Source of the DNA: Burkholderiales bacterium
GTDB lineage: Bacteria > Pseudomonadota > Gammaproteobacteria > Burkholderiales > Burkholderiaceae_E
Length of the DNA stretch: 64,000 bases
Assembly: GCA_026399835.1 (NCBI GenBank)
Contig: JAPLQE010000010.1
Location: 18,261-82,260, forward strand
Direction of reading: 5' to 3'
Shown: positions 1 to 8,324 of the stretch, piece by piece
Layout of the letters: each line of letters opens with the position of its first letter
Numbering within the stretch: the first letter of the stretch is position 1
The notes under the pieces: generated by a model
What the model was told of the DNA's origin: nothing
Database searches by the model: none
The model's input: only the letters and a program-made list of their open reading frames with translations
Position numbers and translations under genes: made by a program

Positions 1-388
1 GCCGCGTCGGGCGCTCGCCGCCGGTCGCCCAGGAGAGCAGCGCCAGCACGACCGGAAAGCTGTTGAAGGTCAGCAGCGCCAGCGCCACCGGGATCCGCGC
101 GACCGATGCGTACAGGCACACGCTCTGCACCGACAGCACCAGGCCGATGAGGACCGCGTGGCGCCGCGTCGGTGCGGCGAGCGACCACGAGGAGCCGGTC
201 GCGCGCAGCAGCACGGCCACCGCGAGCGCGGTGACCGCCGAGCGCACGAGCACCGCGGCGACGACGCTCGTGCCATGGTCGAACGCGAGGCGCGCCGCGA
301 CGTGGTTCGACGCGAACAGCACCGCGATCCCGGCGATCAGCGCCAGGCCGACGCCGCGCGGGATCGGGCGCGCCGGCACCTCAGGCAC
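1..388 (-). CDS. EamA/DMT-family transporter, N-terminal part (runs off the window edge)
   Basis: About 129 residues are visible, starting at a GTG at 388 that overlaps the stop of the upstream SDR gene by 8 bases, so the two are probably co-transcribed. After a short basic N-terminus there are alternating hydrophobic segments: GLALIAGIAVLFASN, then VVAAVLVRSAVTALAVAVLL, then a third and fourth helix. The ASNHVAAR and FNSFPVVLALLSW segments are typical of drug/metabolite (EamA) exporters, which are inner-membrane proteins with ten helices. The substrate cannot be inferred. The rest of the gene lies outside the window. Confidence 0.7.
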   Translation of the reverse strand, partial: MPEVPARPIPRGVGLALIAGIAVLFASNHVAARLAFDHGTSVVAAVLVRSAVTALAVAVLLRATGSSWSLAAPTRRHAVLIGLVLSVQSVCLYASVARIPVALALLTFNSFPVVLALLSWATGGERPTR

Positions 389-1160
389 GCCGCTTCAGGT
401 CCTCGCCCCCGATGTAGAAGCGGTTCCAGGTCGGCGCGATCACCACCTCGGCCAGGCACACGTGCGGCGGCGCGGTCACGACATAGCCGATCGCGTCGGC
501 GATGTCGGCGGTGCGCAGCATGCGCGCGACCTCCTCGTCCGACGGCGGCACCGGCCGCGTCTTGAGGATCGGCGTGGCGACCTCGCCCGGGCAGAAGTGG
601 CAGGCGCGGATGCCGTGCGGGCCCTCCTCGTCGTTCAGGCTCTGCACCAGCGGATCGAGCGCGGCCTTGCTCGCGCTGTAGGCCACGCCGGGGAAGTCCT
701 TGTACGCCCAGCCGGCGAACGAGGAGACGACGACGATCGTGCCGGTGCCGGCCGCGCGCATGCCGGGCAGCGTGGCGAGCACCGCGTTCGCGACGCCGGC
801 GAGGTTGATCTGCACGACCTTCGCGAAGCCTTCGGGCGCGAGCTTCTTCCAGCTGCGGTTCGGCACGTTGGTGCCGGCCGCGCACACCAGCACCGACACC
901 GGGCCGTGGCCGGCGACGATCGCCGCGTGCGCCTCGGCGACCGACGCGGGGTCCGACACGTCGGCCCGCGCGACCACGATCTTCAGCCCCTGCGCACCGA
1001 GCTCGGCCGCGGTCTTCTCGAGCTCCTCGATGCGGCGCCCCGAGATCGCGACGGTCGCGCCGGCGCGCGCCAGCCACTGCGCGGTCGCGCGGCCGATGCC
1101 CGTGCCGCCTCCGGTCACCCAGGCCAGGCGGCCGTCCAGTCCCTGCTGCGTTGCGCTCAC
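381..1160 (-). CDS. SDR-family NAD(P)-dependent oxidoreductase
   Basis: This 259-residue protein is a classical short-chain dehydrogenase/reductase. It has the TGGGTGIG cofactor loop at residues 16-23, the CAAG segment near 93-96, a Ser pair at 146-147 and the YSASK catalytic motif (Tyr161, Lys165). Length and motif spacing are normal for the family. An acidic or basic residue deciding NADH versus NADPH is not diagnostic here: the loop after beta-2 reads SGRR, which slightly favours NADPH. The substrate is unknown. The gene is followed, with an 8-base overlap, by an EamA transporter. Confidence 0.88.
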   Translation of the reverse strand: MSATQQGLDGRLAWVTGGGTGIGRATAQWLARAGATVAISGRRIEELEKTAAELGAQGLKIVVARADVSDPASVAEAHAAIVAGHGPVSVLVCAAGTNVPNRSWKKLAPEGFAKVVQINLAGVANAVLATLPGMRAAGTGTIVVVSSFAGWAYKDFPGVAYSASKAALDPLVQSLNDEEGPHGIRACHFCPGEVATPILKTRPVPPSDEEVARMLRTADIADAIGYVVTAPPHVCLAEVVIAPTWNRFYIGGEDLKRRA

Positions 1161-1219
1161 CCTCGTCTCCTCGTCCGGTCATGGGCCGGACGGCGGACGC
1201 CCCCGGCTACACTGCGCCC

Positions 1220-1867
1220 GTGCCGACTACCGAACCCTTCCTCGTGCCCGGCGACGACGCGACGCTCGAGGCGATTCTAGCGGCCGCGTGGTCGCTGCTC
1301 GGACGGGCCGCGGACCGGGCGCCCGAGGACTGGCGCTGGCCGGTGCTGGCGAGCGTCGATTCGAGGGAACCGGAACGCGGCGCGGCCGATGCACGGGTCG
1401 TGGTGCTGCGGCGGGCCGACGCACGCGACTGGACGCTCGAGGTCCACAGCGACGCGCGCGCCGGCAAGCTCGCGCAGCTGCGTGCCGCGCCGCAGGCCTG
1501 CCTCGTGTTCCACGACCGCGCACGCGAGCTGCAGCTGCGCGCCTGGGCCGACGCCTCGGTGCACGAGGGCGACGCGATCGCGCGCCGTGCCTGGGACGCG
1601 CTGCATGCATCCTCGCGCCGCGCCTACCTCGCGCCGCGCACGCCCGGCGCGCCGACCGCGGCGCCCGATGCGAACCTGCCCGCAGGCCTCGGCGCGCGCC
1701 TGCCCGATGCCGCCGAATCCGAGCCCGGCTTCGCATCGTTCGCGGCGATCGTGCTGCGGGTGCGCGCGCTCGAGTGGCTGCGGCTCGATCGCGCGGGCCA
1801 CCATCGCGCGCGCTTCGAGGCCGGCCCCGCCGGCGGTGTCCCGACCCTGTGCTGGCTGCGCCCCTGA
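1220..1867 (+). CDS. Pyridoxamine-phosphate-oxidase-like flavin-binding protein
   Basis: The frame is open from 1151, but GTG at 1220 (215 residues) fits best because a TACACT -10-like hexamer lies directly upstream and the N-terminal 23 residues look non-coding. The protein has the split-barrel pattern of FMN-binding PNPOx-like proteins: RVVVLRRAD, then LEVHSDARAGKLAQL, then ACLVFHD and LQLRAWA. The conserved phosphate-contact stretch of true PdxH (R-x-V-L-L-K...) is only partly present, so a general FMN-linked oxidase or reductase is more likely than vitamin B6 synthesis. It is divergent from the SDR gene, with a short shared promoter region. Confidence 0.7.
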   Translation: MPTTEPFLVPGDDATLEAILAAAWSLLGRAADRAPEDWRWPVLASVDSREPERGAADARVVVLRRADARDWTLEVHSDARAGKLAQLRAAPQACLVFHDRARELQLRAWADASVHEGDAIARRAWDALHASSRRAYLAPRTPGAPTAAPDANLPAGLGARLPDAAESEPGFASFAAIVLRVRALEWLRLDRAGHHRARFEAGPAGGVPTLCWLRP

Positions 1868-1979
1868 TCCACCACGACGGGCCGCGCGCACGCGGCCTGC
1901 GCCGACCCGCCTTGGCGGTGCATGCGCGCCGCGCTCGCGCTATCGTGCGGACTCGATCCACCCCATCCGCGAGGCCCTC

Positions 1980-2612
1980 ATGGCCAACCCCACCCTGAAG
2001 CAGACGCTCGAGCACGTGGACGCCTGGATCCGCTCGGGCGCCGCCGCGCGCGACGTCGAGCGGCTGGCGCGCGAGACGGTTCGGCGCGCCGCCGAGCGCG
2101 TGCCGCCCGAGGCACTGACGCGGCTCGGCGAGATGCTCGAGCGGCTGCGCCCGATCGCCGAGCGCGCGGCCGCCGCCGCGCAGGCGGGGGCCGAGACCAT
2201 GCGGCGCGCCGCGCAGACGCGTGGGGGCGGCGCGGCGGCGGGCGCCGCGGCCGCGGCGCAGGGCGGGTCGGCCGCGGCGCGCGCGCGTCGCGCCGCGGCG
2301 ATGTCGGACGGCGACGCGCAGGACACCGCGCCGGCGAGCAAGCGCGCGCCGCGCAAGGCCCCGGCGGCGAAGGGTGCGGGTGCGAAGCGTGCGGGTGCGA
2401 GGGGCGCGGGTGCGAGGGGCGCGGGTGCGAAGGGCGCGGGTGCGAAGCGTGCGGGTGCGAACGCCACCGGCGCGAAGGCCACGCGCGCGAAGGGCACGGC
2501 CACGAAGGCCGCAGCGACGAAGGCCGCGGGCGCGAAGACCCGTGCGCGCCAGGCACCCGCCGCGAAGGCCCCTGCGCGCAAGGCCGCCGCGAACCGCAGC
2601 GCCGCAGCCTGA
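1980..2612 (+). CDS. Ala/Lys/Arg-rich histone H1-like (AlgP/PhaP-like) protein
   Basis: This is a 210-residue protein in two parts. Residues 1 to about 85 are a charged amphipathic helical region (LKQTLEHVDAWIRS, then repeated ERL/RRAAER heptads) that resembles phasins or DNA-associated coiled coils. The rest is low-complexity Ala/Lys/Gly/Arg, including six copies of a five-residue K(G/R)AGA-type unit encoded by a 15-bp tandem repeat at 2370-2459. Such tails occur in AlgP-like and bacterial H1-like proteins, where they bind nucleic acid, and in some phasins. The tail makes nucleoid binding plausible, but a granule-associated role cannot be excluded. The start ATG at 1980 opens the helical domain. 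Confidence 0.6.
   Translation: MANPTLKQTLEHVDAWIRSGAAARDVERLARETVRRAAERVPPEALTRLGEMLERLRPIAERAAAAAQAGAETMRRAAQTRGGGAAAGAAAAAQGGSAAARARRAAAMSDGDAQDTAPASKRAPRKAPAAKGAGAKRAGARGAGARGAGAKGAGAKRAGANATGAKATRAKGTATKAAATKAAGAKTRARQAPAAKAPARKAAANRSAAA
2370..2459 (+). repeat. 15-bp in-frame tandem repeat in the H1-like gene
   Basis: Six consecutive 15-base units of the form AAGGGTGCGGGTGCG with changes mainly at bases 2-6. They encode pentads such as KGAGA, KRAGA and RGAGA in the basic tail. Being in frame, unit gain or loss would change tail length and charge without breaking the gene. Confidence 0.85.
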
Positions 2613-2648
2613 CCCGATCGGGGCCGCAGCGCGCCGCTGACCGCAGCG

Positions 2649-2873
2649 CCCGCCGCCGAGCAGCGAGGACACCGCCAGCACCATCGCGGTGTCGGCCGCG
2701 GCCATCATCGCCTGCCCGCACACCGTGCCGCCCACGCGGGCCAGCCGCGCATCGAAGGGCAGGCGCAGCGTGACCTCGCCGGGCACGACGGACGTGACCT
2801 GCAGGCCAAGCGCCTGCACCCACGGCGCGAACAGATCGGCGAGCATCGCCTGCGCATCATCGACGGTCGTCAT
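2649..2873 (-). pseudogene. 3'-truncated hotdog-fold thioesterase (PaaI-like) remnant
   Basis: From ATG 2873 the frame encodes about 75 residues that fit the first half of a PaaI/YigI-like hotdog thioesterase: a short helix, VVPGEVTLRLP, and the GGTVCGQAMMAAADTAM region that corresponds to the central hotdog helix. After SSLLGGG the frame runs into Arg-rich translation antisense to the H1-like gene, and the second half of the fold (the beta strands after the helix) is missing. Family members are normally about 130-150 residues. The truncation lies against the 3' end of the convergent H1-like gene, which suggests a deletion or recombination there. Confidence 0.6.
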
Positions 2874-2994
2874 CGCTCCATCCCCCGAGTCGTCCGGACA
2901 GACGATACACGGCGCCGGGCACGGTCATTCTCGTCACCTGCATCCGCGCGGCATCTTGGCGCAGCGCAGCATGGCCGCGGCTGGCGTGGCGCTG

Positions 2995-3008
2995 GTAACG
3001 GGTGTTAC
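2995..3008. promoter_or_regulatory. Inverted repeat upstream of the TRAP operon
   Basis: GTAAC-gggt-GTTAC forms a perfect 5-bp inverted repeat about 40 bases before the TRAP small-permease ATG. It could be an operator, for example for the MarR-family regulator encoded at the end of this operon. No other copy was looked for systematically. Confidence 0.3.
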
Positions 3009-3047
3009 AGTTTCGGCCCGCTTCGCGCCCGTCAACCGCCCCCGTCG

Positions 3048-3581
3048 ATGTCGTCCAGCCCCGAGCCCGATGCCCCGCCCGCACCCCGTGCGCCGGTGAT
3101 GATCGAGGAGATCATCGCAGTCGCCTGCATGGTCGTGCTGGTGCTGCTGACGCTGATCAACGTGGTGATCCGGTACTTCACCGACGAGAGCTTCGCGGCC
3201 ACCGAGGAGGTCTCGATCTCGCTGATGGTCGTGATGACCGTCGCGGGTGCCTGCGCCGCCGCGGCCCGCGACCGCCACATCCGCATCGAGTACTTCTACG
3301 AGACCGGCAGCGCCGCCCGCCGCAAGCGCCTGGCGCTGCTGTCGGCGGCGGTGACCTGCGTGTTCTTCGTCGTGTTGTCGGCGCTGTCGGCGCGCGTGGT
3401 CTGGGACGAGTACCGCTACGAGGAGACCACCATGGCGCTCGGCTTGCCACGCTGGTGGTTCACCGTGTGGGTGCCGGCGATGTGCCTGGTGCTCGCGCTG
3501 CGCGCAGCCGCCGTCGCGCGCCGGGTGCGACGCGGGCTGATGCTGCCGGGCGCGGACCCCGAGGCCGGTGGCGACCGATGA
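3048..3581 (+). CDS. TRAP transporter small permease (DctQ family)
   Basis: A 177-residue integral membrane protein with four hydrophobic helices at roughly residues 19-40, 55-75, 95-115 and 135-155. The NVVIRYF segment after helix 1 and the EEVSISLMVV segment are characteristic of DctQ subunits. It pairs with the large permease encoded immediately downstream; the two genes overlap at ATGA, so they are translationally coupled. The subunit anchors and assists the DctM-type channel in sodium-driven uptake of an organic acid or similar substrate. Confidence 0.88.
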   Translation: MSSSPEPDAPPAPRAPVMIEEIIAVACMVVLVLLTLINVVIRYFTDESFAATEEVSISLMVVMTVAGACAAAARDRHIRIEYFYETGSAARRKRLALLSAAVTCVFFVVLSALSARVVWDEYRYEETTMALGLPRWWFTVWVPAMCLVLALRAAAVARRVRRGLMLPGADPEAGGDR

Positions 3582-4876
3582 TCGGCCTGATCCTCTTCGT
3601 CGCCTTCTTCGGTCTGATGTTCCTCGGCGTGCCGATCGGCGTGGCGCTCGGCGTCGGCGGCATGGTCGCGATCATGCTCGAGAACCCGGACACCCTGCTC
3701 TGGGGCACGCTCGCCGCACCGCAGAACTTCCACGCCGGCATCGCCAAGTACCCGCTGCTCGCGCTGCCGATGTTCGTGCTGGTCGGCTCGATCTTCGACC
3801 GCTCGGGCGTGGCCCGCCGGATGGTCAACTTCGCGATCGCCTGCACCGGCCGCGGTCCGGGCATGCTGCCGGTGGTCGCGATCCTGGTCGCGATGGTGCT
3901 CGGCGGCATCTCGGGCTCGGGCCCGGCGAACGCCGCGGCGGTCGGCGGCGTGATGATCGCGGCGATGGCACGGGCCGGCTATCCGGCGCCGTTCTCGGCC
4001 TCGATCGTCGGCGCGGCCGCGGCCACCGACGTGCTGATCCCGCCGTCGATCGCCTTCATCGTCTACAGCGTGATCGTGCCGGGCGCCTCGGTGCCCGCCC
4101 TCTTCGCGGCCGGCATGTTCCCGGGCATCCTCGCCGGCCTGGCGCTGATCATCCCGGCGATCTGGCTGTCGCGCCACCACGGCCTGGGCGCCGCCGAGCG
4201 CGACCTGCCGCGCCCGCCGTTCTGGAAGAGCCTGCGCGAGGCGTCCTGGGGCCTGGCCGCGCCAGTGCTAATCCTGGGCGGCATGCGCGCCGGCTGGTTC
4301 ACGCCGACCGAGGCCGCCGTGGTGGCGGTGGTCTACGGCCTGTTCGTCGGCATCTTCATCCACCGCACGATGGGCCTGCGCGACCTGTGGGACACCTTTC
4401 GCGAGGCCACCGAGATCTCGGCGGTGATCATGCTGGTGCTGGGGCTGGCCGCGATCTTCGCGTATGCCGTCTCCACGCTCGGCATGGCCGACCCGCTGGT
4501 CGAGGCGATCCGCGCGCTCGGCTGGAGCAGCGCGCTCACGCTGACGCTGCTCGCGCTGCTGCTGCTGATCGTCGGCATGTTCCTCGACGGCGTGTCGATC
4601 TTCCTGATCTTCCTGCCCCTGCTGCTGCCGCTGATGCGGCTCTACCAGTGGGACCCGGTGTGGTTCGGCGTGCTGATGACCATGCTCGTCGCGATCGGCC
4701 AGTTCACGCCCCCGATGGCGGTGAACCTGCTGGTGTCGTGCCGTATCGCCGGCGTGCGCATCGAGCAGACCATCCCCTGGGTGGGCTGGCTGGTGGTCTC
4801 GTTCCTGATGGCCGCCGCGCTGGTGGCCGTGTTCCCCGAGCTCGCGCTTTGGCTGCCGCGCTCGCTCGGCTATTGA
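3578..4876 (+). CDS. TRAP transporter large permease (DctM family)
   Basis: This 432-residue protein starts at the ATG overlapping the dctQ-like stop. It is almost wholly hydrophobic, with twelve or so helices. The FLGVPIGVALG start, KYPLLALPMFVLVG, GGISGSGPANAAAVG and ATDVLIPPSIAFIVYS segments are conserved signatures of the DctM/UhpC-like ion-transporter superfamily. It forms the translocation channel of the TRAP system with its neighbours. The gene order (small permease, large permease, binding protein) is a common TRAP arrangement. Confidence 0.93.
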   Translation: MIGLILFVAFFGLMFLGVPIGVALGVGGMVAIMLENPDTLLWGTLAAPQNFHAGIAKYPLLALPMFVLVGSIFDRSGVARRMVNFAIACTGRGPGMLPVVAILVAMVLGGISGSGPANAAAVGGVMIAAMARAGYPAPFSASIVGAAAATDVLIPPSIAFIVYSVIVPGASVPALFAAGMFPGILAGLALIIPAIWLSRHHGLGAAERDLPRPPFWKSLREASWGLAAPVLILGGMRAGWFTPTEAAVVAVVYGLFVGIFIHRTMGLRDLWDTFREATEISAVIMLVLGLAAIFAYAVSTLGMADPLVEAIRALGWSSALTLTLLALLLLIVGMFLDGVSIFLIFLPLLLPLMRLYQWDPVWFGVLMTMLVAIGQFTPPMAVNLLVSCRIAGVRIEQTIPWVGWLVVSFLMAAALVAVFPELALWLPRSLGY

Positions 4877-4910
4877 GTCCTGCAGACGATCCCCCCAAGG
4901 AGACACAGAA

Positions 4911-5939
4911 ATGAATCGACGCGAGATCCTGAAGACCGGCGCAGCCGGCGGCGCGGTGCTCGGCTTCCCCGCCCTCCTCAAGGCGCAGAACGCCTACCGG
5001 CCCGAATACAAGATGTCGACGGTCGTCGGCACGGCGCTCGCCTGGGGCAAGTGCGGCGAGAACTTCGGCAACTACGTGCGCGAGCGCACCGGCGGCCGGA
5101 TCAACATCAAGCAGTACCCGGGCTCGAGCCTGGTGCAGGGCCAGCAGGACCGCGAGTTCGCGGCGATGCGCCAGGGCATCATCGACGTGCTGTGCGGCGC
5201 GCCGATCAACTGGTCGGGCACGGTCCGCGAGTGCGGCGCGTTCGCGCTGCCGTTCCTGATGCCGGACCACAAGGCGTACGACGCGGTGATGGCGTCCGAC
5301 GCGGTCCAGAAGGACTTCTTCGACATCATCCGCAAGTCGGGCGCCGAGCCGCTCGCCATCGGCGAGACCGGCTACCGCCAGCTGTCCAACAGCAAGCGCG
5401 CGATCAGGAAGCCCGAGGACCTCAAGGGCCTGAAGGTGCGCATCGTCGCGAGCCCGATGTACCAGGAGATCATGGCCGGCATGGGCGCGAACCCGACCGC
5501 GATGAGCTGGGCCGACGCGCAGCCCGCGATGGCCTCGGGCGCGGTCGACGGCCAGGAGAACCCGATGGAGCTGTTCCTCGGCCTGAAGGTCCACCAGCTC
5601 GGCCAGAAGTTCGTGACCAAGTGGAACTACTCGAACGACATCCTGCTGATCGCGATCGCCAATCCGATCTGGCAGTCGTGGTCGCCGGCCGACCAGAAGA
5701 TCGTCCGCGAGGCCGCGCTCGACGCCACGAAGGAGAACCTCCGCCAGGTCCGCGACGTCTACGCCAAGGACGTCGAGCTGGTCCGCGCCCTGGGCGTCGA
5801 CGTGACGGTGCCGACCCCCGCCGAGATGGAGCAGTGGCAGATCGCCTGCCGCCGCCCGTACGCGCGCTGGAAGGCCCAGATCAACCCGGGGCTGATCAGC
5901 AAGTTCGAGGAGGCCGTCGCCCGCAGCCGCAAGGCCTGA
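4911..5939 (+). CDS. TRAP transporter substrate-binding protein (DctP family)
   Basis: A 342-residue periplasmic protein with a strong AAGGAG ribosome-binding site eight bases upstream. The N-terminus MNRREILKTGAAGG followed by a hydrophobic core resembles a Tat-type or Sec signal peptide with cleavage near the KAQN segment. Family features include FGNYVRERTGGRINIKQYPG near residue 45-65, the conserved substrate-carboxylate-binding LKGLKVRI stretch (residues about 168-176), and the GAVDGQENP segment near 208-216. Conserved GQE typically marks DctP proteins that bind organic acids through an arginine; the actual ligand is unknown. It follows the permease by 34 bases. Confidence 0.92.
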   Translation: MNRREILKTGAAGGAVLGFPALLKAQNAYRPEYKMSTVVGTALAWGKCGENFGNYVRERTGGRINIKQYPGSSLVQGQQDREFAAMRQGIIDVLCGAPINWSGTVRECGAFALPFLMPDHKAYDAVMASDAVQKDFFDIIRKSGAEPLAIGETGYRQLSNSKRAIRKPEDLKGLKVRIVASPMYQEIMAGMGANPTAMSWADAQPAMASGAVDGQENPMELFLGLKVHQLGQKFVTKWNYSNDILLIAIANPIWQSWSPADQKIVREAALDATKENLRQVRDVYAKDVELVRALGVDVTVPTPAEMEQWQIACRRPYARWKAQINPGLISKFEEAVARSRKA

Positions 5940-5947
5940 GGGACGAC

Positions 5948-6445
5948 GTGACCCGCGCACGCACCCCGGCGGCAGCCCGCAGCGACGCGCCGCCGCACGA
6001 GCGCACGCTGCTCTTCGCGATGGTCCGGCTGGTCAACCTGACCGCGCGGCCCTTCCAGGAGGGCATCGGACGCAGCCACCGGCTCGGTCTGTCGGAGTGG
6101 CGGGTGCTCGCGGTGCTGCAGGCCCATCCCGGGTCGGCGGCCACCGCGATCGCGCAGCGCACCGGCCTCGACAAGATGAGCGTGTCGCGCGCGCTCGCCT
6201 CGCTCGAGTCGGCCGGGCGCATCGTGCGCCGGCCCGACCCGGACGACGGGCGCCGCGCGCTCGCCTCGCTCACCCCCGCGGGGCGTCAGCTCTACCGCGC
6301 GCTGCGCGGCGAGGCGCAGGCCCGCGAGGCGGCGGTCACCGGGTCGCTGAGCGCGGCCGAGCGCCGGCAGCTGACCGCGCTGCTCGCACGGATGACGGCG
6401 TCGGTGCTGGCCGCGGACGGCCTCGAGGACGTCGACGCGGACTGA
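5948..6445 (+). CDS. MarR-family transcriptional regulator
   Basis: This 165-residue protein starts at GTG 5948, eight bases after the binding-protein stop, with a GAGGGA ribosome-binding site. The winged-helix signature is clear: LSEWRVLAVLQAHPG, then ATAIAQRTGLDKMSVSRALASLESAG (recognition helix) and RRPDPDDGRRALASLTPAG (wing). Its position as the last gene of the TRAP operon suggests it controls that operon in response to the transported compound, although this is inference. Flanking helices at both ends would form the dimer interface. Confidence 0.9.
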   Translation: MTRARTPAAARSDAPPHERTLLFAMVRLVNLTARPFQEGIGRSHRLGLSEWRVLAVLQAHPGSAATAIAQRTGLDKMSVSRALASLESAGRIVRRPDPDDGRRALASLTPAGRQLYRALRGEAQAREAAVTGSLSAAERRQLTALLARMTASVLAADGLEDVDAD

Positions 6446-6450
6446 GCGTC

Positions 6451-6492
6451 GGGCACCGGGCACCGGGCACCGGGCACCGGGCACCGGGCGTC
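6451..6492. repeat. 7-bp tandem repeat (GGGCACC) between convergent genes
   Basis: Five perfect GGGCACC units and a sixth imperfect copy lie in the 60-base gap between the MarR gene and the convergent cupin gene. No hairpin or coding potential explains them. Confidence 0.85.
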
Positions 6493-6507
6493 GCGGCCCG
6501 CGGCCGC

Positions 6508-7344
6508 TCAGTCGAACCCGAACAGCTCGGCCGGCGCCGCCGGCGGCTCCACCCATTCCAGCGTGCCCTCGGCCCACCCGAGCAGCAGCGCACCGAACGG
6601 GCTCGCGAGCTCGAACTCGGCCCCCGGCTCGATCACCACGAAGCAGCCGGCATGCACGATGCGGCCGTCGACCTCGAGCAGACCGCCGCGCACCCACAGC
6701 TCGACATGGTCGGTCGCGCGCAGCCGCGGCACGCGCACCTGCGGCCGGATCGAGAGCTGCACCATCCGGTGCGCGTCGCCCGTGCCGGCGTAGTCGAACA
6801 CCATGCGTCGTTCGACGCCGTCGAGGCCGGTGGGCGCCGCGACGAGCGCGTCGACCGCCACGTTGATGTCGGGCGGGACCTCGGGCGCGGGGTTCACCAG
6901 CACGGCGTGGCGCGCGCCCGCGTGCAGCGCATGCAGCGGCCCGTCCTGAGGCGGGTAGGTCACCGGTCCCTGCAGCCGCGCGACGAAGAGCGTGCGTGCA
7001 TAGGTGATCGCGTCGTGCGTCGCACCCTTCAGGTTGATGCCGACCTCGCCGGTGCGGATCGCACCCTGGTAGTCGGTGAGGCCGCCGTCGACGAAGTAGC
7101 TGGTGGCCACGCCCTGATGCTGGTGGAGCCCCGAGCGGACCGTCGGCTCCATGCCGATCAGACCGAGGAACCAGCCGCGTTCGCCGTCGCGCCGCACGAT
7201 CTTCTGCGCGACGCCCGCCTTGCCGGCGTCCTGCCAGGCCATCTCGGCCGGGTCGAACACGTAGACGCCGCCGCGGCCGCCGCGCCGGCGAAGCTCGACG
7301 CCGCGGGCCGGCTGGGCGGTGGACACAAGGACGGTCTCGGACAT
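6508..7344 (-). CDS. Cupin-domain (ChrR-like) protein
   Basis: A 278-residue soluble protein with two cupin-like halves. The first has a metal-site pattern with His74 and His76 in LHQHQG and a following FVDGG turn. The second (about residues 180-265) contains RMVQLSIRPQ, ELWVRGGLLEVDG and HAGCFVVIEPG, the usual cupin motif 2 form. It resembles ChrR-type and acetylacetone-dioxygenase-type cupins, which bind a metal ion and act either as enzymes or as sensors. The exact reaction is not evident. It is divergent from the DUF2189 gene, with a palindrome between them. Confidence 0.72.
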   Translation of the reverse strand: MSETVLVSTAQPARGVELRRRGGRGGVYVFDPAEMAWQDAGKAGVAQKIVRRDGERGWFLGLIGMEPTVRSGLHQHQGVATSYFVDGGLTDYQGAIRTGEVGINLKGATHDAITYARTLFVARLQGPVTYPPQDGPLHALHAGARHAVLVNPAPEVPPDINVAVDALVAAPTGLDGVERRMVFDYAGTGDAHRMVQLSIRPQVRVPRLRATDHVELWVRGGLLEVDGRIVHAGCFVVIEPGAEFELASPFGALLLGWAEGTLEWVEPPAAPAELFGFD

Positions 7345-7372
7345 GGTGGGATCTCCTCGTCAGGATCGTAAC

Positions 7373-7385
7373 ACTCGTGACGAGT
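7373..7385. promoter_or_regulatory. 13-bp perfect palindrome in a divergent promoter region
   Basis: ACTCGT-G-ACGAGT lies 29 bases upstream of the cupin ATG, between it and the divergent DUF2189 gene. A further CTCGTCA arm just before it (7354-7360) can pair with TGACGAG. Such symmetry is typical of a dimeric repressor operator. The cognate regulator is not identifiable here. Confidence 0.4.
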
Positions 7386-7477
7386 TCGGTCGATGCTGCG
7401 ATGCATGGTGCCGCCGGCGCCGCTGCGGCCTACACTGGCCGGATGAACCACCGCCCGGCGCATCGCACCGCCCGCCG

Positions 7478-8317
7478 ATGACCCTGTCGCCTTCCACCGG
7501 TGCCGGCACGCCGCCCGGCGAGGCGCCGCCGTCCGCCCCGGCCGCCGCCGACGCCGTGCGCGCACCCTTCCCCGAGGTCCGGCGCGTCGGGCCCGGCGCG
7601 CCGTTCCGTTGGCTCGCGCACGGTGCGCGCGACTTCCGCGACCGGCCCCTGCCCAGTCTGTTCTACGGGGTGTGCTTCGCGGCGATGGGCTGGCTGCTCG
7701 GCGCGCTGCTGCGGCCCGCACCCGGCACGATGATGGCGATGACCGCCGGCTTCCTGCTGGTCGGCCCGTTCATGGCGATGGGGCTCTACGAGGTTGCGCG
7801 CCGCGCCGAGGCGGGGCTGCCCTGCAGGCTGTCGGCGACCACCGTGGCCTGGCGGCGCAACCTGTCGAACATCGCGATCCTCGGCATCGGCATGGGCGTG
7901 CTGCTCGCGCTGTGGGCGCGCTCCTCGATGATGGTGATCGCGATCTTCTTCCCGCGCCGGATGCCGAGCGTCGCCATCCTGCTCGACGAGATCGCGCGCG
8001 GCGAGAACGTCGGCTTCATCGCCACGTGGCTCGGCGTGGGCGCGGCCTTCGCGACGCTGGTCTTCGCGTTCACCGCGGTCGCGATCCCGCTGATGCTCGA
8101 CCGCGGCACCGACGCGATCACCGCGATGCTCGCGAGTGCGCAGGCCTTCGGCCGCAACCTCGTGCCGATGGCGATCTGGGCCGCGCTGATCGTGTCGCTG
8201 ACAGGGGTCGGCTTCGCGACCCTGTTCGTGGGGCTGATCGTCACCGTGCCCTGGATCGGCCTGGCGACCTGGCACGCCTATCGCGATCTGGTCGCACCGG
8301 CGCCGGGCAGCGCCTGA
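7478..8317 (+). CDS. DUF2189 integral membrane protein
   Basis: The protein is 279 residues from ATG 7478; a TACACT -10-like hexamer lies some 45 bases upstream. After a Pro/Ala-rich cytoplasmic leader (about 45 residues) there are six hydrophobic helices, with the characteristic GPFMAMGLYEVARRAEAG stretch of DUF2189 proteins around residues 93-110. Members are widespread inner-membrane proteins of proteobacteria, often near cytochrome oxidase genes, but no function is established. It is followed after seven bases by a convergent GGDEF-like gene. Confidence 0.8.
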   Translation: MTLSPSTGAGTPPGEAPPSAPAAADAVRAPFPEVRRVGPGAPFRWLAHGARDFRDRPLPSLFYGVCFAAMGWLLGALLRPAPGTMMAMTAGFLLVGPFMAMGLYEVARRAEAGLPCRLSATTVAWRRNLSNIAILGIGMGVLLALWARSSMMVIAIFFPRRMPSVAILLDEIARGENVGFIATWLGVGAAFATLVFAFTAVAIPLMLDRGTDAITAMLASAQAFGRNLVPMAIWAALIVSLTGVGFATLFVGLIVTVPWIGLATWHAYRDLVAPAPGSA

Positions 8318-8324
8318 GCGCGGC

